Position numbers and translations under genes: made by a program. The notes below the pieces were generated by a model. That model ran no database searches, had not been told where the DNA came from, and saw only the letters and a list, made by a program, of their open reading frames with translations. This document shows positions 8,237 to 16,844 of a stretch of DNA of 64,000 nucleotides, one piece after another. The DNA lies in NCBI RefSeq assembly GCF_042655385.1, contig NZ_JBHSMA010000005.1:124001-188000 (forward strand), read 5' to 3'. Each line of letters opens with the position of its first letter. Position 1 is the first letter of the stretch. The DNA is from Larkinella bovis (GTDB lineage: Bacteria > Bacteroidota > Bacteroidia > Cytophagales > Spirosomataceae).

Positions 8237-9646
8237 TTAGTTTTTTCGATACTGTTCGATAATCTTATAAAGCGCCTTTTGCTTCTCCAGTTCCGGAAAA
8301 AAGTCAAACAACTGAATGTGCAGCTCGTAATTGAGCGTCAGAGCGGCTTCCAGACTGACGAGGGCTTCGCGGTACGATCCGGCGTGAATGAGGTAGATCA
8401 CCGCCCGGTAATACAGATCGGCTTCCTGCGGCAGTTCTTCGATGCCCATCTCGATGATCTCGTGCGCCCGGGCAAAATCGCCCTGATCGAACAGCACCAG
8501 CGACCATTGCAGGTACACATCCAGGTTGGTCGGATCGGCTTCGACGGCCTTCTCAAAGGCTTCGATGCTCGAAATACCGTTGCCTAGTTTGTATTCGGTT
8601 TCGGCCAGTGCCAGCCAGTATTCGGCGTTTTTTTCGTTCAGTTTCAGGGCTTTCCGCAGAAACGGAATGGATTCGTGCCACTTGCCCAATTCGCTCAGAC
8701 AAACACCGATGCCGTAATAGCCTTCATCCCACAGGTTGTCGAGATGAACGGCGTCGCGGTAGCGGGTGATGGCTTCGCCAAAGCGGTTTTGTTTCTCCAG
8801 ACTGGCACCCAGGTAACAATACGTTTCCGGGGTTGCGTCCTCGTACTTCAGCGTGTTCCGGTACGCTTCCTCGGCCTTGCTATACTTGCCGAGGTTCATG
8901 TACGTGTTGCCCAGGTTAAAATACGCCGACGCAAAATCTTCTTTAATAATCGTCGCGTAATCGTAGGCTTGGGCGGCCTCCTTGTAGCGGTTGAGCTTGC
9001 TGTAGGCGATTCCGATGTTGTACCAGGCATTGTGCGAATACGGGTCGCGATCGATCAGCTGCTGGTAATAGTCCAGGCTGTTTTCCAGTTCACCCATCAA
9101 ATCCAGGCAAAACGCCAGTTCGTAGAGCGAATTTTCGTTGTTGATGTTGTAGTGAATCGATTTTTTATACTGCTCGATGGCCTCTTCGTATTTGCCCCAA
9201 CTCTGGTAGGTCTGCCCGATCTGAAAGTGGATGTCGTCCTTTTCGTCGGCGGTTTCCAGCAAATCACTCAGAATTTCAATGGATTGTTCGTAGTTACCGG
9301 CCAGGTTGCTGATGGTGCCCTGCATGTATTGAACATCCGGGTCACTCGGATTGTACAGGGCAGCCCGGTCGAGTAAATTCAGGGCCTGATCAAACTTGCC
9401 GTTGGTGGCCAGCAGTTGGGCCTTATCCAGCATCAATTCCAGTGAGTAGGGGAAATTTCCAAGACCGGCTTCACAGGCTTTCATGGCTTTTTCCAGATCG
9501 CCTTCTTCCATGTAATGTTCAACTATCTGTTCGTAAACATCCAGGTCGAAGAATTGACTTTCTGTGCCTTCTAACATACTCTCAAACCGCTGTAGAGAGG
9601 CCTTTATTTCGCTTTCTCTTTCCTCAAACTCTTGCTCCATATTCAC
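8237..9646 (-). CDS. TPR-repeat protein, cytoplasmic
   Basis: A 469-residue all-helical protein of about twelve tetratricopeptide repeats, with no signal peptide or membrane segment. Typical repeats are AWYNIGIAYSKLNRYKEAAQ, AYFNLGNTYMNLGKYSKAEE and AEYWLALAETEYKLGNGISS, with the canonical small residues at positions 8 and 20. The N-terminus (MNMEQEFEERESEIKASLQR) looks like a short coiled coil. TPR proteins are protein-interaction scaffolds; the partner is unknown and the neighbours give no hint. Orthologues of this size are widespread in Cytophagales. It has its own upstream promoter-like element and a terminator just after the stop, so it appears monocistronic. Confidence 0.85.
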   Translation of the reverse strand: MNMEQEFEERESEIKASLQRFESMLEGTESQFFDLDVYEQIVEHYMEEGDLEKAMKACEAGLGNFPYSLELMLDKAQLLATNGKFDQALNLLDRAALYNPSDPDVQYMQGTISNLAGNYEQSIEILSDLLETADEKDDIHFQIGQTYQSWGKYEEAIEQYKKSIHYNINNENSLYELAFCLDLMGELENSLDYYQQLIDRDPYSHNAWYNIGIAYSKLNRYKEAAQAYDYATIIKEDFASAYFNLGNTYMNLGKYSKAEEAYRNTLKYEDATPETYCYLGASLEKQNRFGEAITRYRDAVHLDNLWDEGYYGIGVCLSELGKWHESIPFLRKALKLNEKNAEYWLALAETEYKLGNGISSIEAFEKAVEADPTNLDVYLQWSLVLFDQGDFARAHEIIEMGIEELPQEADLYYRAVIYLIHAGSYREALVSLEAALTLNYELHIQLFDFFPELEKQKALYKIIEQYRKN

Positions 9647-9702
9647 ATCGTACAGGGGTTACGTATATACTATACACCACTCTTGAGCGTGGAATTGTAG
9701 TA

Positions 9703-9733
9703 GAAATATACAACTAATAATCTATTTCGCAAG
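9703..9733 (-). promoter_or_regulatory. candidate promoter of the TPR gene
   Basis: On the minus strand CTTG (9733-9730) and TATATTTC (9710-9703) are separated by 19 bp, close to the Bacteroidota pattern TTTG-N19/21-TAnnTTTG with one mismatch in each box. It lies about 57 bp before the TPR start. This is a moderate match only. Confidence 0.4.
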
Positions 9734-9819
9734 TATTCCGGCAAAAAATGTACCGACCGGTTTTTACCCCATTTTGGGGGACTTGGCGATCAGGATATTA
9801 CCCGGTTTACCCGGGTTGT

Positions 9820-10848
9820 CTATCCGTGGGTACGTTTGAAAAACACACAAATCCGCTGAATCGTTTCGTCGATATTCCGGTATTGGAAGGATAGGGTATT
9901 TTCGATCTTCCGGCCATCGTACCGGTACGATCCCGAGGCCGAGCGGGCGGTTTCGCGGGTGATCAGCGGAGCCTTGCCCGTGAGCCAGGAGCGGACGGCT
10001 TCGAGCGGCCAGAGCAGGCGGGTGAGGGTAGGAGGAACGCGAAACCGGGTGCGTCGCCTGCCGAACGCATCCGCCATTTTGTCCAGAAATTCCTTGTACG
10101 GCATACTGGCGGCTGTCAGAATAAACCGCTGGGCCGTTATCTCGCTTTGCATGAGCTGAAAAACCGCGTCGGCCACGTCGCGCACGTCGACCAGGTTGAC
10201 AATACCGGCCGGGTAGAACGGTTTTTCGTCGTAAGCGTATTTGAACAACTGCGTACTGCTGCGCGTCCAGTCGCCCTCGCCCAGCACCAGCGACGGATTG
10301 ACCAGCACGGTATCGAGCCCTTCGGCAACGCCCCGCCAGACTTCGAGTTCGGCCCGGTATTTGGTTTGCCCGTAAAAGGAATTCTGGGGCGACTCTTCCC
10401 AGCGCTGCTCTTCGTCGATGACGGTCGGGCCGGTTTCGCTCTTGCCTGTCGGCCGACCCACGGCCGCCACCGAACTCACGTAGCCCAGTTTCCGAACTCC
10501 CTTTGCCAGACAAACATTAACCACGTTGGCCGTTCCTTCCACATTGACTTTCTCCATGCGGCTGCGGTCTTTGGGCAGGTACGAAACAATGGCAGCCACA
10601 TGAACCACGTCCACTGTCCCGCCGGTCTGGAGCGTCTGAATGGCGTCCTCCAGCGCCGGAATATCCAGAATGTCGCCTTCGAACCAGATGATCTGGTCGT
10701 TGAGGTCGTTGAGCAGACTCAGGTCGCTGCCGGTTCGCCGGAGCGCGGCCACGTTCCGGCCTGCTTCAAGATACCGCCGGACGATATGGCTGCCGATCAG
10801 GCCGTTGGCGCCGGTGATGAGGGTTATGTCAGGTAGTGATAAAGTCAT
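9820..10848 (-). CDS. NAD-dependent epimerase/dehydratase family protein (extended SDR)
   Basis: 342 residues with an extended-SDR layout. The N-terminal nucleotide-binding motif is TLITGANGLIGSHIVRRYLE (GxxGxxG near residue 14), the acidic cofactor residue region is followed by DILD, and the catalytic Tyr/Lys pair is in SFYGQTKYRAELE (YxxxK). The upstream serine is in VSSVAAVG. The family includes dihydroflavonol-4-reductase-like and 3-beta-HSD-like enzymes that act on nucleotide sugars, flavonoid-like or aldehyde substrates; the substrate cannot be inferred here. It is a single gene, divergent from metG across 232 bp. The sequence after its stop (9700-9819) contains the TPR promoter and no clear terminator. 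Confidence 0.88.
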   Translation of the reverse strand: MTLSLPDITLITGANGLIGSHIVRRYLEAGRNVAALRRTGSDLSLLNDLNDQIIWFEGDILDIPALEDAIQTLQTGGTVDVVHVAAIVSYLPKDRSRMEKVNVEGTANVVNVCLAKGVRKLGYVSSVAAVGRPTGKSETGPTVIDEEQRWEESPQNSFYGQTKYRAELEVWRGVAEGLDTVLVNPSLVLGEGDWTRSSTQLFKYAYDEKPFYPAGIVNLVDVRDVADAVFQLMQSEITAQRFILTAASMPYKEFLDKMADAFGRRRTRFRVPPTLTRLLWPLEAVRSWLTGKAPLITRETARSASGSYRYDGRKIENTLSFQYRNIDETIQRICVFFKRTHG

Positions 10849-11050
10849 TCAGAATAGTTCAACCCAGTTCAGGAAATTATTCGTGCTTTCCATGGTGTTA
10901 TCCGTGACCGGCGCGGTTGGGAGCACTTGCTCAGCATCCGGTTTGTAAACATAACAACGTTTGCCGCCGATTTGCTAATTTCGCGCCAAAATAAGGTTTG
11001 GAAGGTACGATCTGGGGCGAAGGGGAACCTGGAATTGTTTTAACCCTATA

Positions 11051-11067
11051 CCGTATACCGAAAACCG
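11051..11067. repeat. dispersed repeat copy CCGTATACCGAAAACCG
   Basis: This 17-mer lies just before metG. The same bases recur in both orientations at 37901-37918 and 37972-37989, where they form the arms of a long hairpin. A degenerate relative (CGAAAACCGAAAACTGAAAACC) is seen near 14370-14390. This looks like a family of short intergenic repeats of the genome, probably REP-like. Confidence 0.6.
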
Positions 11068-11080
11068 TAAACCAACTGAC

Positions 11081-13177
11081 ATGTCACTAGAAAATCCGCA
11101 ACGCTATACCGTCACGGCGGCCCTGATTTACGCCAATGGTCCGATTCATATCGGGCACATCGCCGGTTGTTACCTGCCCGCCGATATTTACGTGCGGTAT
11201 CTGCGCGCAACGGGCAAAGACGTGGCCTTCATCAGCGGCACCGACGAACACGGTGTTCCGATTACCATCCGTGCGCAGAAAGAGGGCATTACGCCCCAGG
11301 AAGTGGTCGATAAATATTACGGACAGATCAAGCGGTCGTTCGAAGCGTTCGGGATTTCGTTCGATATTTATTCGCGAACCTCCAAACCGATTCACCACGA
11401 AACGTCGCGGGAGTTTTTTCTGAATCTGTACGAGAGCGGTAACTTCACGGAAGAAATTACCGAGCAGTATTACGACCAAACCGCGAAGCAGTTCCTGGCC
11501 GACCGCTACATTATTGGGGTTTGTCCGGTTTGCGGCAACGAAAATGCCTACGGCGACCAGTGCGAACGCTGCGGCTCGACGCTCAGCCCGACGGAACTGA
11601 AAGAACCGCTGCGCTCAATGCTGTCGGGATCAAAGCCGGTTTTGAAAGCGACCAAAAACTGGTACCTGCCGCTCGACCGGATGCAGCCGCGCATTGAAGA
11701 ATACATTAACAGCCACCCGGAATGGAAAACCAACGTACTGGGCCAGTGCCAGTCGTGGCTGAAGGAAGGACTGCGCCCCCGCGCCATGACCCGCGACCTC
11801 GACTGGGGCATTAAAGTGCCGCTGCCCGATACGGAAGGCAAGGTACTGTACGTCTGGTTCGACGCGCCGATTGGATATATCTCCATGACGAAGGAATGGG
11901 CCGAACAGCAGGGCCGCGACTGGGAGTTGTACTGGCGCGACAAGGACACGAAGCTGGTGCATTTCATCGGGAAAGATAATATCGTGTTTCATTGCATCAT
12001 TTTCCCGGCGATGCTGATGCACGAAGGGAGTGGTTCGGGATCCCGCTATATTCTGGCCGATAACGTGCCCGCCAACGAGTTCATGAACCTGGAGGGCGAC
12101 AAAATTTCGACCTCACGGAACTGGGCGGTCTGGCTGCATGAATACCTGGACGAATTGCCGGGCAAACAGGATGTGCTGCGCTACGTGCTGGCGGCCAATG
12201 CGCCCGAAACCAAGGACAGCGAGTTTACGTGGAAAGATTTTCAGACCCGCAACAATAGCGAGTTGGTGGGCGTATTTGGCAATTTTGTTAACCGGGCGGT
12301 CGTGCTAACGCAGAAGTTCTGCGAAGGGAAAGTGCCCGTGAAGGACGGGTTGACCGAAACGGATCAGGCGGTTCTGGACGAACTGGCGCAGTTTCCGGAC
12401 CGCATCGGGCAGGCGATCGAGCAATACCGTTTCCGGGAAGCGCTGGGCTATTTGCTGGATTTGGCGCGGCTGGGGAACAAGTACCTGGCCGAGACCGAAC
12501 CCTGGAAAGTGGCCAAAACCGATCCCCTGCGTGTCAATACCATTCTGAACATTGCCTTGCAGATTGCTGCCAATCTGAGCATTGTTTGTGAACCGTTCCT
12601 GCCCTTTACGGCGGAAAAACTGCGCACGTTGCTGAATACGGCGACGATTACGCCGGAAGATGCAACGGGATCGGCGTTTCACTGGATCAATGCCGGAAAA
12701 CCGGATTTGCTGCCGGAAGGCCACACGCTGGGCGAAGCGGTTTTGCTGTTCGAAAAAATTGAAGACAACGTGATCAACCAACAAATCCATAAACTGCACG
12801 AAGCCAAACGCATGAACGAACTGGCCGTAAAAACCGTACCGGAGGCCAAACCGGTGATTCAGTACGACGATTTTGCCAAAATGGACCTTCGGATCGGTAC
12901 AATCGTGGAAGCCGAGCGGGTGCCGAAAAGCGATAAATTGCTGAAACTGAAGGTGGATGACGGAACGGGGCAGCGCCAGATTCTGAGCGGAATTGCCAAA
13001 CACTTTGAGCCGGAAAAACTCATCGGCGTTCAGGTGACGTTCCTGGCCAACCTGGCTCCGCGGAAAATGATGGGCCTTGAATCGCAGGGCATGATTCTGA
13101 TGGCCGAAGACCGCGACGGTAGCCTGTCGCTGATCAGCCCCGACAAAACCGTCTGGAATGGCGGAACGGTTTCGTAG
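11081..13177 (+). CDS. metG: methionyl-tRNA synthetase with C-terminal tRNA-binding domain
   Basis: A 698-residue class I synthetase that charges tRNA-Met with methionine in the cytoplasm. The HIGH motif is at residues 23-26 (PIHIGHIAGCYLPADIY). A zinc knuckle CPVCGNENAYGDQCERCGS lies near residues 148-166. The KMSKS loop appears as KISTSR near residue 340, a variant seen in other MetRS. The C-terminal 100 residues form a Trbp111/EMAP-like OB domain (MDLRIGTIVEAERVPKSDKL) that aids dimerisation and tRNA binding. The length matches the long MetG1 type. It is preceded by a 232 bp gap and followed by a convergent AT-rich region with hairpins. Confidence 0.97.
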   Translation: MSLENPQRYTVTAALIYANGPIHIGHIAGCYLPADIYVRYLRATGKDVAFISGTDEHGVPITIRAQKEGITPQEVVDKYYGQIKRSFEAFGISFDIYSRTSKPIHHETSREFFLNLYESGNFTEEITEQYYDQTAKQFLADRYIIGVCPVCGNENAYGDQCERCGSTLSPTELKEPLRSMLSGSKPVLKATKNWYLPLDRMQPRIEEYINSHPEWKTNVLGQCQSWLKEGLRPRAMTRDLDWGIKVPLPDTEGKVLYVWFDAPIGYISMTKEWAEQQGRDWELYWRDKDTKLVHFIGKDNIVFHCIIFPAMLMHEGSGSGSRYILADNVPANEFMNLEGDKISTSRNWAVWLHEYLDELPGKQDVLRYVLAANAPETKDSEFTWKDFQTRNNSELVGVFGNFVNRAVVLTQKFCEGKVPVKDGLTETDQAVLDELAQFPDRIGQAIEQYRFREALGYLLDLARLGNKYLAETEPWKVAKTDPLRVNTILNIALQIAANLSIVCEPFLPFTAEKLRTLLNTATITPEDATGSAFHWINAGKPDLLPEGHTLGEAVLLFEKIEDNVINQQIHKLHEAKRMNELAVKTVPEAKPVIQYDDFAKMDLRIGTIVEAERVPKSDKLLKLKVDDGTGQRQILSGIAKHFEPEKLIGVQVTFLANLAPRKMMGLESQGMILMAEDRDGSLSLISPDKTVWNGGTVS

Positions 13178-13203
13178 TTGCCGGAACCGGGATGACGCGG
13201 AGT

Positions 13204-13261
13204 AAAGGATTGCCCAGGATGGCTGTCGCAACGTAGGTTGCCCTATCCTGGGCAATCCTTT
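13204..13261. terminator. perfect 17-bp inverted repeat after metG, probable terminator or REP-like hairpin
   Basis: Arms 13204-13220 and 13245-13261 are perfect reverse complements (AAAGGATTGCCCAGGAT on the left). The loop itself contains a second short hairpin, GCAAC-GTAG-GTTGC. It starts 27 bp after the metG stop. There is no long T-run after it on the plus strand, so it may act as a transcript-end stabiliser rather than a classical intrinsic terminator. Confidence 0.65.
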
Positions 13262-13289
13262 CCGTTTCATCCCGGTTCAGAAGGCTTTA

Positions 13290-13520
13290 AAAAGATAAAG
13301 CCTCCCGATCACTGCGAGAGGCTTTATACTGACTATTCCTAAACCCTTAACCTTTTCTTTTCTAAGAACTTATCTTCAATTTTTTCATAGTGTCCGACCT
13401 TTTCCGGTGTTAACTGTACTTAAGACGGAGTACCAATTCAGAAGTAACAACTCTCAAATCAGAATTTTATAAACTAACTGATAATTTCCTGATTTTGTTC
13501 AATTGTCCTGCCGTTGAAGA
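13290..13520 (-). ncRNA. candidate small RNA or very small gene in the metG-pth gap
   Basis: The minus strand holds a promoter-like pair, TTTG at 13557-13554 and GATATTTG at 13534-13527 with exactly 19 bp between. An intrinsic terminator closes the unit: ATAAAGCCTC (13327-13318) pairs with GAGGCTTTAT (13304-13295), then CTTTTT. The predicted transcript is about 230 nt. It contains a tiny frame MKKLKISS and, in another frame, a 26-codon open stretch ending YEKIEDKFLEKKRLRV, which looks protein-like but has no ATG, GTG or TTG start. The rest of the 555 bp gap (13560-13732) is AT-rich and featureless to me. I do not recognise the RNA. Confidence 0.45.
13295..13327 (-). terminator. intrinsic terminator of the candidate small RNA
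   Basis: A perfect 10-bp stem (ATAAAGCCTC / GAGGCTTTAT) is followed on the minus strand by CTTTTT. On the plus strand no T-run follows, so the orientation is minus and it is not the metG terminator. Confidence 0.75.
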
Positions 13521-13732
13521 ACAATGCAAATATCGCAACAAATTTTTAGAGTACAAATTTTATTTTTAAATATTTTTTAGGTACCTGCTTGGTATAGTAT
13601 TGATTTGTAATAGGTTATACGTCCATCTGTAGGGCTTTTGGACAGGATTTTAAAACAAAATACTACAAATTTCACAATTTTGCCAAAGGAAATTTTTATT
13701 TCAAAAATTGAAAAAATCATCAAATAGTTATA

Positions 13733-14293
13733 TTATTGGTTGAAAAAATTCATCGTGTGCTGTAAGCCCGAAGTACAAAAACTAATAACGGCATCGCCGG
13801 CGCGGTCGAGATGCTGCGGTAATTGCGCCATTTCGTCCTCCGGAAACTTCCCCAGAACAAAATCAATCTGCCGTCCTTTCTGAAAGGTATTGCCAATTCC
13901 GAACCGCAAACGCGCGTATTCCTGCGTTCCCAGTACTTCATCAATATTTCGCAATCCGTTATGTCCACCGGCCGAACCTTTGGGTTTCAGCCGCAATTTG
14001 CCAAATGGCAAATCCTTGTCATCCGTAATAACCAATAGATTCTCGGTTGGGATATTGAATTGCTTTAAATACAAGCTAACGGCCCTGCCGCTCAGGTTCA
14101 TATACGTCGTTGGTTTGATCAAATGGATGATTTTTCCCTTATGACGCCATTCGGCGGTGTAGGCCAGCCGGTTGAGCGAAAAATCAAAACCGTATTGGGC
14201 CGCCAGCCGATCGACTACCATAAAACCGGCGTTATGCCGCGTCAGCATGTATTCCGGACCGATATTACCAAGACCGACAATCAGAAATTTCAT
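13733..14293 (-). CDS. pth: peptidyl-tRNA hydrolase
   Basis: At 186 residues this is the standard bacterial Pth, which frees tRNA from stalled peptidyl-tRNA by ester hydrolysis in the cytoplasm. The start reads MKFLIVGLGNIGPEYMLTRH, placing the catalytic histidine at position 20 exactly as in E. coli. The substrate-binding asparagine is in TTYMNLSGR (N66). The catalytic aspartate lies in VITDDKDLPFGKLRLKPKGS, and the GGHNGLRN motif follows with its conserved asparagine. It is convergent with metG and divergent from pyrR across 116 bp. All key residues are present. Confidence 0.97.
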   Translation of the reverse strand: MKFLIVGLGNIGPEYMLTRHNAGFMVVDRLAAQYGFDFSLNRLAYTAEWRHKGKIIHLIKPTTYMNLSGRAVSLYLKQFNIPTENLLVITDDKDLPFGKLRLKPKGSAGGHNGLRNIDEVLGTQEYARLRFGIGNTFQKGRQIDFVLGKFPEDEMAQLPQHLDRAGDAVISFCTSGLQHTMNFFNQ

Positions 14294-14409
14294 AAAAACC
14301 GCGTTGAAGAATCAATGGATGAGTTGCACCTGCAAAGTTCGCAGAAACAAATCAACAAAAAACACCTGTCGAAAACCGAAAACTGAAAACCGACTACTAT
14401 CTTTCGTTC

Positions 14410-14949
14410 ATGAATCAGAAACGCCTTATTCTCGCCAGCCCGTTGCTGGAGATTGTGATCAGCCGATTGTGTCAGGAGCTGATTGAGAATCATCAGGATT
14501 TTGCCAATACCGTCGTGCTCGGCATGCAGCCACGCGGAATTTATTTTGCCAAACGGATTGTGGCGGAACTGAACCAGACCCTGCAAAAAGAGATTCCACT
14601 GGGTTTTTTGGATGCAACGTTTTACCGGGATGATTTCCGTCGGCGCGAGCTGCCGCTGCGGCCCAACAATACGTTTGTTCCGTTTCTGATTGAGGATAAG
14701 AAGGTTATTTTAATTGACGACGTGATCTCAACCGGCCGTATGGTTCGGGCGGCTCTGGATGCGATGACGGCATTTGGCCGCCCGCAGTCGGTAGAGCTGC
14801 TGGTGCTGATCGACCGGCGGTATAACCGGGATCTGCCCATTAAACCGGATTATACCGGCAAACGGGTCAATACACTCGAATCGCAGAAAGTACTGGTCGA
14901 ATGGACCGAGCAGGGGGCCGAAACCGACCGAATCTGGCTAATGGAATAG
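14410..14949 (+). CDS. pyrR: bifunctional pyr operon regulator / uracil phosphoribosyltransferase
   Basis: 179 residues with a type I phosphoribosyltransferase fold. The PRPP loop is VILIDDVISTGRMVRAALDA near residues 97-116, and the conserved C-terminal LLVLIDRRYNRDLPIKPDY and GKRVNT are PyrR hallmarks. PyrR converts uracil and PRPP to UMP. In Firmicutes it also binds pyr mRNA to cause attenuation; whether it does so in Bacteroidota is not shown. No other pyr genes are next to it. A TATCTTTC element at 14398-14405, one base off TAnnTTTG, sits just 4 bp before the ATG, so the mRNA may be almost leaderless. Confidence 0.92.
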   Translation: MNQKRLILASPLLEIVISRLCQELIENHQDFANTVVLGMQPRGIYFAKRIVAELNQTLQKEIPLGFLDATFYRDDFRRRELPLRPNNTFVPFLIEDKKVILIDDVISTGRMVRAALDAMTAFGRPQSVELLVLIDRRYNRDLPIKPDYTGKRVNTLESQKVLVEWTEQGAETDRIWLME

Positions 14950-15135
14950 AATCGGTTCTTTTTAACCTGGGGCCTTGCCTTGGCCGGAAAACCGGTGCCG
15001 GTTACATTTTTCCAGGTATTTCCGGATTGCCGGTTCATGGGTAAATTTTTTTTCGAGTTCGCGTAGGGGTACGGTTTTCGAAGCGGGTCATAGCGGCATA
15101 AAACAACAAATACCGTTCAAACCGCTATAACAGCC

Positions 15136-15846
15136 ATGAAACTTACTTCCCTGCTATCCGCTTTTTTGATGCTCGCGTTGGTGTCATTGATTTCCTGTGA
15201 CTTCGAACGCATTGGTCCCTACGAAGAAGACGACCGCACCTACGGCCTGACCAATTTCGACCGGCTCGATATGGGCAGCGCTTTTACCATTACCGTTGAA
15301 CGAGGCAGCCAGTACAGCATCAAAGCCCGGGGTAACCGCCGGGATCTCGATGATCTGGATATTTACACCAGCAACGGCACGCTGCACGCCAAATACCGCA
15401 ACGGGTCCCGCAACCGCCGGTACGACATGACCATTACGATCACGATGCCCACGCTGCGTTCCGTCGATTTTTCCGGCGCTTCGCGTTCGGACGTGACCGG
15501 TTTTCAGGGATTGCGTGAACTGGATATCATCTTATCGGGCGCTTCCCGGGCCCGCTTTGATGGGGGCACCGACCGGACCAACATTGACCTGTCCGGTGCC
15601 TCGGACCTCGACCTGAAAGGAGCCAGCGGTCTGCTGTTTGGCGAATTGTCGGGTGCCAGTAAACTGGAAGCGTTTGATTATCCGGTTGACGAAGCCGAAC
15701 TGGATTTGTCGGGGGCCAGCACGGCCCGCGTCCGGGTTGCTAAACGGCTGGATGTGAACGCCAGCGGGGCCAGCAGCGTTCGGTATCGTGGCACACCCGA
15801 ACTGAAATCCCGTCTGTCGGGTTCCAGTACGGTTCGTCAGGATTAA
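15136..15846 (+). CDS. DUF2807 (head GIN domain) lipoprotein
   Basis: A 236-residue lipoprotein: the signal peptide ends in the lipobox LISC with Cys21 as the lipidation site. The mature part is a DUF2807 'head GIN' right-handed beta helix, shown by repeated short rungs ending in SGAS: VDFSGASRSDVTGF, DIILSGASRARFDGG, NIDLSGASDLDLKGA, GELSGASKLEAFD, ELDLSGASTARVRV, VNASGASSVRYRG. The family is common and often multi-copy in Bacteroidota; an adhesin role has been proposed but not proved. It is not obviously in an operon. The 186 bp before it hold GC-rich repeats and no clear promoter. Confidence 0.9.
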   Translation: MKLTSLLSAFLMLALVSLISCDFERIGPYEEDDRTYGLTNFDRLDMGSAFTITVERGSQYSIKARGNRRDLDDLDIYTSNGTLHAKYRNGSRNRRYDMTITITMPTLRSVDFSGASRSDVTGFQGLRELDIILSGASRARFDGGTDRTNIDLSGASDLDLKGASGLLFGELSGASKLEAFDYPVDEAELDLSGASTARVRVAKRLDVNASGASSVRYRGTPELKSRLSGSSTVRQD

Positions 15847-15888
15847 ATCACCTGGAAGATTTATAGGGCGTACAAAAGCGCCGGATGG

Positions 15889-16770
15889 CTAGGCTGTCCG
15901 GCGCTTTTGCGTGGATGGCTGTTTATTTTTCCGGTAAGAGCTGGGCGTGATCTTTCGGTGTTTGCTGAAGAATTTGGTCAGGTGGGCCGTATCGGTAAAC
16001 CCCAATTCATCGGCAATTTCCTTGATGCTGAAGGAACTGTGCTGCAGTCGGTTTTCAATCAGCTTCAGGCGGTAATCGGCCACGTAGTCCCGCAAGGAAA
16101 TACCGGTTTTCTCTTTGAAAAATTCCCCCACGTACGTTGGCGACAGGTTGAAGTGGTCGCCCAGAACGTTAATCTGAATGCGGTCCGGTTCGTAGATGTG
16201 CTCGTGGATGTAGTTGAGCAGGCCCGTGATTTTGTCGGGATGCTTCCCGGTATCCGGGCGTTGGGCAATCAGGTGATTTTTGATCAGCGATAAAACGGAA
16301 TGAAGCAGGAAGAAAATCAGTTCGCTGCCTGGGTCCCGGTTTTTCTGCCATTCCTGCCCAATTAGTCGCATCAGCGTATCCATGGTTTGCCGGTCAAAAC
16401 AGGGTTCCGTAAGGGCCGGATTCTTCTGGATGGCGTGGGTCAGAAACCCGTCGATGTACCGGTTCCAGGCGGTTTGGACCTGCGCATCGCCCGCGCCTTT
16501 GAGGTAAACGTGGATAAATTTGACGATGGTGAATTCCGTTTCGTCTTCGATGTCAAAAAAATGCACATCCGACGGGCGGAGCAGGAATAGGTTGCCCGCT
16601 TCGTAGGCTTGCGTGCGCCCGTTCAGCCGATGCTGCCCCCGGCCCCGGTGGATAAAGGTGAGTTCGTAGTGGTTGTGGTTATGTTCAGGCAAGGGCCAGT
16701 GGCTGGCGCTGAACATCTCAATCTGAAACAGCTGATGTTGAATGCATTTGATCACCCTCCAAAGGTACAA
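15889..16770 (-). CDS. AraC family transcriptional regulator
   Basis: 293 residues: an N-terminal cupin sensor domain (HNHNHYELTFIHRGRGQHRL near residues 30-50, then RPSDVHFFDIEDETEF) and a C-terminal double helix-turn-helix AraC domain at about 185-285. The first HTH is INVLGDHFNLSPTYVGEFFK and the second is FSIKEIADELGFTDTAHLTK, with the family motif FSKHRKITPSSYRK. The cupin suggests a sugar or small ligand. It is divergent from the doxX gene with about 75 bp between start codons, so it may regulate doxX and itself. A later in-frame Met (residue 19) is a possible start. The inducer is unknown. Confidence 0.9.
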   Translation of the reverse strand: MYLWRVIKCIQHQLFQIEMFSASHWPLPEHNHNHYELTFIHRGRGQHRLNGRTQAYEAGNLFLLRPSDVHFFDIEDETEFTIVKFIHVYLKGAGDAQVQTAWNRYIDGFLTHAIQKNPALTEPCFDRQTMDTLMRLIGQEWQKNRDPGSELIFFLLHSVLSLIKNHLIAQRPDTGKHPDKITGLLNYIHEHIYEPDRIQINVLGDHFNLSPTYVGEFFKEKTGISLRDYVADYRLKLIENRLQHSSFSIKEIADELGFTDTAHLTKFFSKHRKITPSSYRKNKQPSTQKRRTA

Positions 16771-16813
16771 GCATTCCCGCTGGATTTACAAGCGTTGGGA
16801 GTTGGTAGCCCGC

Positions 16814-16821
16814 TACTTTTG
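16814..16821 (+). promoter_or_regulatory. -7 promoter element of the doxX gene
   Basis: TACTTTTG matches the Bacteroidota -7 box TAnnTTTG perfectly, and the predicted transcript would start near 16826. Because this box overlaps an in-frame GTG at 16821, translation should start at the ATG at 16845. No convincing -33 TTTG is seen, which fits activator dependence, for example on the divergent AraC protein. Confidence 0.5.
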
Positions 16822-16844
16822 TGACGAACATAAACAACGTGATA

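Noticed and set aside
14990..15110. A 41-codon open stretch on the minus strand reading VPLRELEKKFTHEPAIRKYL near its middle
   Set aside because: It looks protein-like, but it has an in-frame TGA just upstream and no ATG, GTG or TTG start. The plus strand is also open here, so I cannot support a gene; a degraded fragment is possible.
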